64,000 nucleotides of DNA from Candidatus Proelusimicrobium tauri (lineage in GTDB: Bacteria; Elusimicrobiota; Elusimicrobia; Elusimicrobiales; Elusimicrobiaceae). Below are positions 44,001 to 51,876 of this stretch, in pieces. The notes below the pieces were generated by a model. That model was given only the letters and a program-made list of their open reading frames with translations, had not been told where the DNA came from and searched no databases. The stretch spans positions 29,381-93,380 of the forward strand of contig DBYY01000007.1 of assembly GCA_002311025.1 (NCBI GenBank). The letters run 5' to 3'. Each line of letters starts with the position of its first letter. Within the stretch, counting starts at the first letter, position 1. A program made the position numbers and the translations under genes.

Positions 44001-47000
44001 TAAACCCTGATTTAAGGGTAAATTATATTTTTCACCGAAGAGAGCAAATAACTCTGCTTGTTTTACTGTGTCTATACCGAGATCGGCTTCCATATCCAAA
44101 TCAAGTTCAAGCATATCTTGAGGATAGCCGGTTTTTTCGGCTACGATATTAACAATTTCTTTTGTTAATTCTTCTTCGGAAAGTGTTTGTTTTACGCTTG
44201 CAACTTTAGCCGGTTCTGATACTTTAACAGATTCTGTTTTAATGGGTTCTTCTGTTTTCATCTCGGATTTAGGTTCGGCTTTAACTTCGGTAGTTTTGGC
44301 GTTGCCTGTTTCCTTTAAAACATATTTTATGCAATGTCTTATCGTAGGATAATCTTTAAGTTGTAAACCCTGATTTAAGGGTAAATTATATTTTTCACCG
44401 AAGAGAGCAAATAACTCTGCTTGTTTTACTGTGTCTATACCGAGATCGGCTTCCATATCCAAATCAAGTTCAAGCATATCTTGAGGATAGCCGGTTTTTT
44501 CGGCTACGATATTAACAATTTCTTTTGTTAATTCTTCTTCGGAAAGGATTTGTTTCACGCTTTCAACTTTAGCCGGTTCTGATACTTTAACAGATTCTGT
44601 TTTAATGGGTTCTTCTGTTTTAACTTCGGGTTTAGGTTCGGCTTTAACTTCGGTAGTTTTGGCGTTGCCTGTTTCCTTTAAAACATATTTTATGCAGTGT
44701 CTTATCGTAGGATAATCTTTAAGTTGTAAACCTTGATTTAAGGGTAAATTATATTTCTCACCGAAGAGAGCAAATAACTCTGCTTGTTTTACTGTGTCTA
44801 TACCGAGATCGGCTTCCATATCCAAATCAAGTTCAAGCATATCTTGAGGATAGCCGGTTTTTTCGGCTACGATATTAACAATTTCTTTTGTTAATTCTTC
44901 TTCGGAAAGGATTTGTTTCACGCTTTCAACTTTAGCCGGTTCTGATACTTTAACAGATTCTGTTTTAATGGGTTCTTCTGTTTTAACTTCGGGTTTAGGT
45001 TCTTGTTTAGGAGTATCAGTAATGGTCTGGGCAGAAACTTTTTCCTGCAAGCAAGCAGCAAGACTATCAAAACCGCCGGAAATTTTTAAAGCATATTTTT
45101 TATTTTCCGTATTTAAGGCACGAATTGCCAAAACTTCTTCTAAACCGGAACTAAAAGAACAACCGATTAAATTTTGATAATCAGCAAGTTTCACTGCACC
45201 TGTGCCGAAAAGTTGTTTTAAGAAGGAAATATCTTCTAAAACTTCCGCATTGGGAATTATCAGTAAGTCTTTTGCAATTTGCTCTTTATTTAGGCCTGCT
45301 TTTTCAAAAATCTTTGTAAGCAAGTTCATTAAAGTTTCTTGCTTATTGGAACTTACCGTAGTGAAATCGCTTGCTAGAACTTTTGTTAAAGGTTGTTTGC
45401 TTCTTGCTAAAACATCTTGGCTGCGTTCAAGTAGTAAAGCAGTGGCGGCTGAACCTAAAACGGCTTTATTTTGACCTTTTGCCAAGAAACCGGCATAAAG
45501 GAAGTCCTGTAAGTATTCACTGGAAGGTTCATCTGCCGCTATGACAAGAACTCTATTAACCTTACCGAGTTTTAACCAATCTTGAGCAAGAGTAATTGCC
45601 TGCTCGGCACAAATACCGCTACCGGTAATATGTAAAGCAGGACCTTTTGCTCCGATTAAATTTGCAAGTTGTATATGAGCAAGAGGCAAGGCCTTTGTAA
45701 GAAAATCTTGCGTAAAAGTTTTAGGGGTGTGCATTTCATATTTGGCAAAATTTTCCTCATACCAAATTTGGACTTGATTTCTTAAAGTATCATCTGAAAT
45801 TTTATTGATAAAGGAATCATAAAATGCTCTGATTTCTTTTTTTGTTTTGCCTTTAAGAATATCTGCAACTTTTGTTGAAACTTCATAAACCCAAGTGCTT
45901 GCAGTGGGTAAAGACGAAGCAAAAATGATGCCGGTGTCTTTTGCCATATTTTCGGGCAAGGTAAAATTGTTTAAGATAATACCTGCATCTTTTAAGGCAG
46001 ATAAAGCACTTGTTATTGCCATTTTTGTTGTATCGTTAAAAGTTTTGGCAAGTTCGGTAGAAAGTCCGGTTTCTTTTTCAAAATTAAAAGCAATTTTTGG
46101 AGCAGAACTTTTAATAACCTGCTCAAGAGAATTAATTTTTTCTCCTTTGGAAAGGATATTTTTTTCGAGTTGTTTTTCCTTTTCCGTTTGGGAAAGTTCC
46201 TTAATCAAACTTTTGCCTTGTAAAACATCTTCTAAACTGGAGCCGAAAATTTTTGCCCCAATACCGCTTACGACAATTTGGTCTGCTTTTAAAACAACTT
46301 TTTCTTCAACGGGTTTGATAACGCCGAATTTTTCTTTTAAAGTGTTAAGGTCAAATAATTTTTCTTCTTTGGGTTTTGGTAAATTAAGGGCATCTTTAAA
46401 GCAAGGTGTAAAAATAGTATCTTCCTTTGTTACATCTGTTTTAGACCAATCAACGCTGATACCGGCTGCGGCCAAGTTTGCCATTAGGTCGTTAAACTCG
46501 GTAATACCACCACGTTTGGGATGGTTTGAAGCAAGAACTCTGATATCTTTTTTATCTGCTAAAGTATTGGTTACAAAAGCACTTAAAACTCTTTTGGGAC
46601 CACATTCGATAAAGAGTCTTACCCCTCTTTGATAAGCAAGTTCAACTTGTTTTACCCATTCAACGGAACTCATAATTTGAGTTGTCATAATATCTTTAAT
46701 TTTTTCAATTTCCGTAGGATAAAAATCTGCCGATACATTGGATGTTATAGGCAAAGTCGGTGCTTTAACATCCAGCGTATCTAAAAATTTGCGGTAAGAA
46801 GGCATAACGGGTGCAACCATCTTTGAGTGAAAAGCGTGGGAAACAGGTATTTCAACTGCCTGTATACCTAAAGAGTTAAATAAGGCAACGGCATCTTCAA
46901 CGGATTTACTTTCCCCCGCAATAACTGTTTGGGTAGGACAGTTCTTATTTGCAACCGCTACATAACCGGAAATTTTTGCAAGTTCCGGTTCAATAGTTTC

Positions 47001-49259
47001 TACACTTGCAGAAACCGCTGCCATTTTGCCTGTATCCTCAAGTTCTATATTTGACATAACGCTGCCACGTATAGTTACGGCTTTAATAGCATCTTCAAAA
47101 TTTAATATACCTGAAGCAACTGCCGCGCCGTATTCACCAAGACTGTGGCCCATGGTTACATCCGGCTTTAAACCGAATTGATATAAAAGGCGCATCATAG
47201 CAACATTACAAGTCAAAATTGCCGGTTGAGTAATTTGGGTTTGTTTAATGGCTTCTTCTCTTTTCTTATATTCTTCTTTTGTTTCACCCTCTTTAGACCA
47301 AAGGGTATCGGTTAAAGTTGAGCCAATAATTTCTTTTAAAATTTTATCCGCTTGGGCAAAAGTGTCACGCACAATTCTATATTTGCTGGCAAGGTCCTTC
47401 ATCATATCAACATATTGCGCACCTTGACCCGGAAACATAAAGCAAACTTTGGGTTTATCAGTAGTCGGATTAAAAGGATAAATACCCTTCATTTTGAGAT
47501 ATAAAGAAGGATCGGACCAAACATCGGCACCGTTGGCTGTCTTAATAAAAAAGGCAATTTTTTCTTTTAGTTTATCAGGATTTTCCGCATTAATAGATAC
47601 GGCAAATTTTTTATGTTTTTCAGTATGGGTTTTATAGGCAAGCAAAGTTAAAAAACTGTTTTCCTGCTTGATGGAACGAGCGACTTCGTTTAAATTATTA
47701 AATAATTCCTGTTTTGTATCACCTGAAAAAATAAGCATATCACCCTGTAATTTTTCAACGGGGACCATAAGTTTATAATCGGTTTTAATGTCTGTCATTT
47801 CTTTCTCCTGCTTACAACATATTGTTTTTGCCGTTTCTTGTTTAAAATCATTTTTAGAGGGGTCATATTCTTGAGCAATTAAATGGAAATTCGCTCCGCC
47901 AAAGCCAAAAGCAGAAACATCTGCCGTGCGAACTTTATCGGTGACCCAATCTTTTGTTTGAGTAATAACCTTAAAAGGACTTTTAGACCAATCAACTATC
48001 GGGTTAGGTGTTTGGAAATTGATTGAAGGCGGTAAAACTTTATTATACAAAGCAAGCATAACTTTTATTAAGGAAGCAATACCCGCTGCCGACTTTGTAT
48101 GCCCTATTTGACTTTTAACAGAGCCAAGACCAATACTGCCGACTTTAGCATAAGGGGCAAAAACTTCATTTAAAGCACCGAGTTCCGTTGCATCGCCGAC
48201 TTTTGTGGCCGTGCCATGTGCTTCCATAAGACCGACTTGGGAAGGGTCGAAATCTACTTGTTCAAACGCCCTGTTAATAGCAAGCATTTGACCTTTAGGG
48301 TTCGGTGCTGTTATGCCCTTTCCTTTACCATCGCTTGAAGAACCTACCGCACGAATTACGCCATAAATTCTATCACCGTCTTTGACGGCATCAGAAAGTC
48401 TTTTTAAAAGAACCATACCAGCACCTTCTGCCATAACAAAGCCGTTTGCTCTTGCATCAAAAGCATAAGAACCGCTGTCAGATAAAGCACCTATTTTACA
48501 AAATCTGATATAAGAAGCGGGCGACATCATTTGATCTACACCACCACAAAAAGCCATATCATATTCGCCGGCTCTTAAACCGTTTACCGCCTGATCTAAA
48601 GCCGCAAGAGAACTTGCGCAGGCAGCATCAATAGCAAAATTGGCACCGCTTAAATTAAAAACATTTGCGATTCTGCCGGCAATAACATTAGGCAATTCGC
48701 CGGGCATAGTGTCCTCATTTACGGGCAAAAATCTTTCATCAACGGAAGTTGTAAGTTCTTTTAAAATTTCGTCTTTTGTTTCCTGAGAAAGATTTTTAAA
48801 AGAAGTTCCGTTTTTTAACATATCTATGTAAAGTGCTTTGTAAAGGCGAATATTGGTAAACTCGTTTTTCATACCGCCAACGGAATTGGCAACAATGACG
48901 GCTGTTCTTGCACGGTTAAATTCTTTTTTATCATAGCCGCTGTCTTCAAGTGCCATTTGAGCAATATCTAGGGCTAATTGTTGGATAGTATCCATCTGCT
49001 TTGCAACAGCAGGTGGAATTTTATATTTTAAAGAGTTAAATTTATAGCCGGTTATAAAACCGCCTATTTTGGAGTAAGTTTTATCCGGCACGGTTCTGTC
49101 TGCGGAGTAAAAAAGTGAAGAATCCCATTTTTCCTTTGGAACTTCGGTTATACAATTTTTGCCTTGAATAATGTTTTGCCAAAACTCGTCTTTATTTAAA
49201 GCGCCGGGCATTATCGCACCGATACCGATAACTGCAATAGGTTCTAACTTTTTATCCAT
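41034..49259 (-). CDS. PfaA-like multidomain secondary-lipid/PUFA-type synthase (KS-AT-KS'-ACPx3-KR-DH)
   Basis: 2741 residues from the ATG at 49259 (AAGGAG upstream; an earlier in-frame ATG lacks a site). Order: KS (1-460; Cys214, His348, His387 intact); AT (about 600-900; GHSLGEYG with Ser706, and HAFHS, usual for malonyl-CoA); a second KS-like domain (about 1010-1430) that keeps a Cys (GSGICAEQA) but lost both His; three ACPs spaced 121 residues; KR (about 1880-2330; TGAARGIGA, YASASDYLAK); an acidic linker; and a hotdog DH (about 2460-2741; DHSINGTPYVPGVMG). All ACPs read LGIDTVKQ, with Thr1489, Thr1610 and Thr1731 where PfaA has the modified Ser. The product is probably a long-chain or polyunsaturated acyl lipid; no enoyl reductase or PfaC/PfaD partner is nearby. 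Confidence 0.9.
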   Translation of the reverse strand: MDKKLEPIAVIGIGAIMPGALNKDEFWQNIIQGKNCITEVPKEKWDSSLFYSADRTVPDKTYSKIGGFITGYKFNSLKYKIPPAVAKQMDTIQQLALDIAQMALEDSGYDKKEFNRARTAVIVANSVGGMKNEFTNIRLYKALYIDMLKNGTSFKNLSQETKDEILKELTTSVDERFLPVNEDTMPGELPNVIAGRIANVFNLSGANFAIDAACASSLAALDQAVNGLRAGEYDMAFCGGVDQMMSPASYIRFCKIGALSDSGSYAFDARANGFVMAEGAGMVLLKRLSDAVKDGDRIYGVIRAVGSSSDGKGKGITAPNPKGQMLAINRAFEQVDFDPSQVGLMEAHGTATKVGDATELGALNEVFAPYAKVGSIGLGSVKSQIGHTKSAAGIASLIKVMLALYNKVLPPSINFQTPNPIVDWSKSPFKVITQTKDWVTDKVRTADVSAFGFGGANFHLIAQEYDPSKNDFKQETAKTICCKQEKEMTDIKTDYKLMVPVEKLQGDMLIFSGDTKQELFNNLNEVARSIKQENSFLTLLAYKTHTEKHKKFAVSINAENPDKLKEKIAFFIKTANGADVWSDPSLYLKMKGIYPFNPTTDKPKVCFMFPGQGAQYVDMMKDLASKYRIVRDTFAQADKILKEIIGSTLTDTLWSKEGETKEEYKKREEAIKQTQITQPAILTCNVAMMRLLYQFGLKPDVTMGHSLGEYGAAVASGILNFEDAIKAVTIRGSVMSNIELEDTGKMAAVSASVETIEPELAKISGYVAVANKNCPTQTVIAGESKSVEDAVALFNSLGIQAVEIPVSHAFHSKMVAPVMPSYRKFLDTLDVKAPTLPITSNVSADFYPTEIEKIKDIMTTQIMSSVEWVKQVELAYQRGVRLFIECGPKRVLSAFVTNTLADKKDIRVLASNHPKRGGITEFNDLMANLAAAGISVDWSKTDVTKEDTIFTPCFKDALNLPKPKEEKLFDLNTLKEKFGVIKPVEEKVVLKADQIVVSGIGAKIFGSSLEDVLQGKSLIKELSQTEKEKQLEKNILSKGEKINSLEQVIKSSAPKIAFNFEKETGLSTELAKTFNDTTKMAITSALSALKDAGIILNNFTLPENMAKDTGIIFASSLPTASTWVYEVSTKVADILKGKTKKEIRAFYDSFINKISDDTLRNQVQIWYEENFAKYEMHTPKTFTQDFLTKALPLAHIQLANLIGAKGPALHITGSGICAEQAITLAQDWLKLGKVNRVLVIAADEPSSEYLQDFLYAGFLAKGQNKAVLGSAATALLLERSQDVLARSKQPLTKVLASDFTTVSSNKQETLMNLLTKIFEKAGLNKEQIAKDLLIIPNAEVLEDISFLKQLFGTGAVKLADYQNLIGCSFSSGLEEVLAIRALNTENKKYALKISGGFDSLAACLQEKVSAQTITDTPKQEPKPEVKTEEPIKTESVKVSEPAKVESVKQILSEEELTKEIVNIVAEKTGYPQDMLELDLDMEADLGIDTVKQAELFALFGEKYNLPLNQGLQLKDYPTIRHCIKYVLKETGNAKTTEVKAEPKPEVKTEEPIKTESVKVSEPAKVESVKQILSEEELTKEIVNIVAEKTGYPQDMLELDLDMEADLGIDTVKQAELFALFGEKYNLPLNQGLQLKDYPTIRHCIKYVLKETGNAKTTEVKAEPKSEMKTEEPIKTESVKVSEPAKVASVKQTLSEEELTKEIVNIVAEKTGYPQDMLELDLDMEADLGIDTVKQAELFALFGEKYNLPLNQGLQLKDYPTIRHCIKYVLKETGNAKTAEVKAEPKSEVKTEELQKEETTKSPKAEEKPVLEKEEPKQAELPKEEKTEEKHESPKADEDVKLRFVPITTQAPLTPLKPRKLSAQRVVLIMSDNASITKAYVDAFKEQGIRTHIFTTLRSRTKNTTIVNWDSLEETITTFKEFATANPLAVQGIIYALPCSLKKFDKRINPNTELTKNLMPLFNACKIFVKDLSKRDDAETFVAVVSKIDGNFGYKTREPLNPIIGAVYGGASCFRKDLHEIAGVLTKIIDFREDVTPEQMAQQTIGEVLTGDERGLICFDGLERKTVLCLPRKVNRDFKRMDLEGKTIAFTGAARGIGAILAQKIAKQYKSRLLILDIIEMQDKTSYYATLSEQDLAALKQELWQKLKSDTTIKATPVLLEKEFAKITDAANLYKNIEKLKALGSEVEYYQCDVTNSSMLKDVVTKIKHKYGKLDGLIHFAGLEHSKLLTDKTIEEYYKIFSVKATSAAAFIALNLVKESGFYAFASSIAGKFGNLGQSDYASASDYLAKLALSLHRQGQRAVSIAMSAYAKVGMGVRPGVFDFLTKQGLKFVDPEVGMQIFLDEIVYGKVPEIVLTDDLGTLDSDKQICFSEPNIEEEEMEEETSEEENNSGNDDNSNNTLSTSIQEEEPVQNQAEGELFSLREETSTSLKAEEPTEQEEIKKTQEPIKEETSSSDKDNFFLGEIVSLIKNQELFAQKIYKAQWPFLKDHSINGTPYVPGVMGIESFVEAAKVLGQNVKGFQDVHFSLPIKLLRMRDQEVMIKAKNEQGLVSFVLESDFIGSRGIKMGSTRRHFDAKALTHYESNWQNVKDNIDFDNLIKSASNYRFKQEEIYQGMFHGPSFKVLDGIIQADGDQVLAVYQKPQAPLFADGDKNLLSNPLLIEAAFQTCGYRDILVENKMTLPDYIGTIALNLTDKPKDNLFVLAQYTGKNIEGKSIFNAFVFDETGKLWVELSEYQMIGQ
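43900..44988 (-). repeat. Three 363-bp tandem repeats encoding ACP plus linker
   Basis: The unit recurs every 363 bases (marker GTTTTGGCG at 43930, 44293, 44656) with only scattered substitutions, covering the Glu/Lys/Pro-rich linker and the whole ACP. Such near-identity points to recent duplication or gene conversion. Confidence 0.92.
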
Positions 49260-49377
49260 AAATAAAACTCCTTTTTTACCGTTTGGGTAAAACTCACCAT
49301 ATATAAATGGTATTAAATATAAACAAAGAGAGCAACCTTGTAGCAAAGATTTTTAACAAAAAAGTCTTTTTTTGTGG

Positions 49378-49416
49378 TATAATATGTAAAAGGGAGCGAA
49401 ACTCCTTTTATTTTTT
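49378..49416 (+). promoter_or_regulatory. Extended -10 promoter running straight into a terminator-like hairpin
   Basis: TATAAT (49378-49383) preceded by TGG, then a hairpin AAAAGGGAG with CTCCTTTT (49388-49409, one bulge) and six T. The predicted start lies inside the hairpin, so any transcript would be about 30 bases. Confidence 0.4.
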
Positions 49417-49426
49417 GCGCTTTTTG

Positions 49427-49455
49427 TTTACGCAAAATGCTTAATTTTGTATAAT
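49427..49455 (+). promoter_or_regulatory. Promoter of the HIT protein gene
   Basis: TTTACG, 17 bases, TATAAT (49450-49455), then 9 bases to the ATG at 49465. A start 7 bases after the -10 box would leave a leader of two or three bases and no ribosome site. Confidence 0.6.
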
Positions 49456-49464
49456 ATTTAAGAT

Positions 49465-49803
49465 ATGAAAGATTGTATTTTTTGTAAAATCGCTTCCGGC
49501 GAGATTCAATCACAAATTGTTTATCAGGATGAAGATGTCGTGGTGTTTAAGGATTTAAACCCACAAGCACCTACACATTTGCTTATTATTCCTGTTAAAC
49601 ATATCGCCAAACTTGATGAAGCAAACCAAGAAGATATGGCTTTACTCGGCAAGTTGCAATTGACTGCCGCTAAAGTAGCAAAAGAACTTGGTTTAAAAGA
49701 TTTTAGATTAATAACCAATAACGGTAAAGGTGCAGGGCAAACAGTTGAACACTTGCACTATCATTTAATGGCAGGACGCCGCTTTTTATGGCCTGCCGGC
49801 TAG
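49465..49803 (+). CDS. hinT: HIT-family nucleotide phosphoramidase
   Basis: 112 residues, the typical HinT size. N-terminal DCIFCKIASGEI and the C-terminal histidine triad EHLHYHLMAGR are intact. The enzyme cleaves adenosine phosphoramidates and aminoacyl-adenylates in the cytosol. It is followed 44 bases later by rpsU, so it may be transcribed into the macromolecular synthesis operon. The message is probably leaderless or nearly so. Confidence 0.95.
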   Translation: MKDCIFCKIASGEIQSQIVYQDEDVVVFKDLNPQAPTHLLIIPVKHIAKLDEANQEDMALLGKLQLTAAKVAKELGLKDFRLITNNGKGAGQTVEHLHYHLMAGRRFLWPAG

Positions 49804-49847
49804 ATTTTAAAATGAATATCCTAAGGGATAAGGTGGTGAAATAATTA

Positions 49848-50042
49848 ATGGTATTTGTAAAAGTCCGCGATGCTGAACATCTTGAAGAAGCATTAAAACG
49901 CTTTAAAAGAGAATGCGAAAAGAACGGTATTCTTAAAGAAATCAAAAGAAGAGAAACCTATACACCGCCCAGCATCAGAAGAAAACTCAAATCTCAAGAA
50001 GCACAACGCAGAATGAGACGCACTAAAAGAAAACGCTTTTAG
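49848..50042 (+). CDS. rpsU: 30S ribosomal protein S21
   Basis: 64 residues, very basic, with the S21 pattern (LEEALKRFKRECEKNGIL, then RRETYTPPSIRRK and an Arg/Lys-rich tail). It binds the platform of the 30S subunit near the anti-Shine-Dalgarno. First gene of the classic rpsU-dnaG-rpoD arrangement. Ribosome site GGTGGTG. Confidence 0.96.
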   Translation: MVFVKVRDAEHLEEALKRFKRECEKNGILKEIKRRETYTPPSIRRKLKSQEAQRRMRRTKRKRF

Positions 50043-50068
50043 TTAATTAGAAAAATAGATACAATAGT

Positions 50069-50090
50069 CCGCCTTGATTAAAAGAGGCGG
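50069..50090 (+). terminator. Hairpin after rpsU, probable attenuator
   Basis: CCGCCT with AGGCGG around a 10-base loop, followed by a T/G-rich stretch (GCTGTTGTGTCTT) rather than a clean T run. In the E. coli version of this operon a partial terminator between rpsU and dnaG lowers primase expression; this hairpin is in the matching place. Confidence 0.5.
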
Positions 50091-50104
50091 GCTGTTGTGT
50101 CTTA

Positions 50105-50125
50105 GCGCGTGCGCACGCGCGTGTA
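50105..50125. repeat. GC palindrome with alternating purine-pyrimidine tract
   Basis: A perfect 16-base palindrome (GCGCGTGCGCACGCGC) within 21 bases of strict purine-pyrimidine alternation, in a very AT-rich genome, 19 bases before the dnaG ATG. It can form Z-DNA or a short cruciform, and in RNA a very stable hairpin near the dnaG ribosome site. Confidence 0.75.
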
Positions 50126-50143
50126 GTATATATAGGGAAAAAG

Positions 50144-51859
50144 ATGGAAAACAGTATCATAGAACAAATCCGCCAAAGTGTTGATTTGCTTGAATTGATA
50201 AAAGAATATGTCCCCAATGTAAAAAGAAGCGGCAGAACCTATAAGGCCTGCTGTCCTTTTCATAGGGAAAAAACCCCCTCTTTTTCCATTTCCCCTGATA
50301 AGGGTTTATTTTACTGCTTCGGTTGCCAAGCCGGAGGCGATATTTTTGCCTTTTTAATGCGTATTGAAAACCTTTCCTTTAACGAAGCCGCAAGAAAACT
50401 TGCCCAAAGAGCCGGTATTGAATGGAAGCCACAACAGGAATTAACCGAAGAAGAAAAAAAACGCGCCCTTTACTACAAAATAATGCTCTTTGCAAAAGAT
50501 TATTATCACAAACAACTTTCTTCCGAGCAAGGAAAGACCGCAAGAAATTATGTTAAAGAACGTAATTTAACCGAAGAAACCGTTGAGAAATTCGGACTTG
50601 GCTTAAGTTTTTTTAACGGACTCACGGCAGAAGCAAAAACACAAGGGTTCAGCGAGCAAGATTTAAAAACTTTGGGACTTTGTAATTATGCCGGAAGTGA
50701 TTACTTTAAAAACCGTTTAATGTTCCCCATTTTTAACCATAGAGGCGAAGTTATTGCCTTTGGCGGAAGAGTACTTGGAGAAGGTCAACCGAAATACTTA
50801 AATTCGCCGGAAACGCCCTTATTTTCCAAAAGCCGTATTTTATACGGACTTAATTTTGCAGGACCAAGCATAAGAAAAGAAGATTTTGTAATTTTACTTG
50901 AAGGTTATATGGATGTTATCGGTGCACATCAAGCCGGTGTGGAGAATTGCGTAGCACCGCTGGGCACTTCTTTTACGGCTTACCACGCAACTATTTTAAA
51001 ACGCTATACAAACCAAGCCGTTGTTATTTTTGACCCTGATGCCGCCGGTATAAATGCCGCCTTAAGAGCTGCTTTAATTTTGGTGGAACAAGGTCTTTAT
51101 GTCCGCGTGGCAACTTTGCCCGGCGGTTTAGATCCCGACGAATTTATAACGGAATACGGCGCGGAAGAATTTAAAAATATCGCTAAAACAGCGCCGGATA
51201 TAATGGATTTTCAAATTAATCTTTTGTTGAAAAACGCAGGTTTAAATATGGATGCGCAAACAAAAACAAATATTGCCGCCAAGTTAAGTGAAACTATAAA
51301 CAAACAACCTGACGAAATTATTAAAAGAGAGTGGGCCAAAACAGCAGCAGACCGCCTAAACATTGATGCAGATATTATGCTCAAAAAAATAATTAGAAAA
51401 CCAGTGCAAAATACTGCTCAAACTCAAACTAACAAAGCAAAACAAATTGAGCCAAAGCGGGAAGTTGATTTAATAAAAATACTTCTGTGGAATCCCAGAT
51501 ATTGCCAAGACTGCGCAAATCTGACCGAGCCCCATTTTGAAAATAAGGACTTATGGCATCTTTTAGAAGGTATTACAGCCCTTTATAAAGAAAATCCCAC
51601 TATCGTGGAGCCCTCTAAACCCCTTACTCAAAAATATCCGGAACTAGAAGGACTTATTTTAAGTCTAACCCTTGAAGTTTTGCCTAAAGAGGCAAGACCT
51701 TCAACGGATATAAAAACTTGTATTGATTCAATTGAAAAAGCGTTTTTGGAAAAGCGCTTTGAAAGTTTAAACGCCCAACTTAAGAGTTATCCGGCTGGGC
51801 AGGTTCCAGTAGAACTTCTGCAGGAACAGTTAAAATTACAAAAGAAATTAAAGTCATAA
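50144..51859 (+). CDS. dnaG: DNA primase
   Basis: 571 residues. N-terminal zinc finger ([12 protein letters not shown] and [12 protein letters not shown]), the RNA polymerase core ([10 protein letters not shown] region, [16 protein letters not shown]), a TOPRIM motif ([15 protein letters not shown] and FDPDAAG), and a C-terminal helicase-binding part. It makes RNA primers for replication. Between rpsU and rpoD as in many bacteria; ribosome site AGGGAAAAAG. The GC palindrome and hairpin just upstream may limit its translation or transcription. Confidence 0.97.
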   Translation: MENSIIEQIRQSVDLLELIKEYVPNVKRSGRTYKACCPFHREKTPSFSISPDKGLFYCFGCQAGGDIFAFLMRIENLSFNEAARKLAQRAGIEWKPQQELTEEEKKRALYYKIMLFAKDYYHKQLSSEQGKTARNYVKERNLTEETVEKFGLGLSFFNGLTAEAKTQGFSEQDLKTLGLCNYAGSDYFKNRLMFPIFNHRGEVIAFGGRVLGEGQPKYLNSPETPLFSKSRILYGLNFAGPSIRKEDFVILLEGYMDVIGAHQAGVENCVAPLGTSFTAYHATILKRYTNQAVVIFDPDAAGINAALRAALILVEQGLYVRVATLPGGLDPDEFITEYGAEEFKNIAKTAPDIMDFQINLLLKNAGLNMDAQTKTNIAAKLSETINKQPDEIIKREWAKTAADRLNIDADIMLKKIIRKPVQNTAQTQTNKAKQIEPKREVDLIKILLWNPRYCQDCANLTEPHFENKDLWHLLEGITALYKENPTIVEPSKPLTQKYPELEGLILSLTLEVLPKEARPSTDIKTCIDSIEKAFLEKRFESLNAQLKSYPAGQVPVELLQEQLKLQKKLKS

Positions 51860-51876
51860 TTGGAGATAAACAAAAT

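Noticed and set aside
43900..44988. Assembly duplication rather than real ACP repeats
   Set aside because: The three copies carry different substitutions (for example in the linker codons), stay in frame, and tandem ACPs are the rule in this family; copy number could still be miscounted.
45895..46632. 245-codon open frame on the plus strand inside the synthase gene
   Set aside because: It is antisense to the AT/KS' region of a well-supported protein, has no ribosome site and no recognisable domain; long shadows are expected opposite a gene with biased codons.
49313..49513. 66-residue minus-strand frame upstream of the synthase
   Set aside because: It covers the divergent promoter region and overlaps the start of hinT; no family match or ribosome site.
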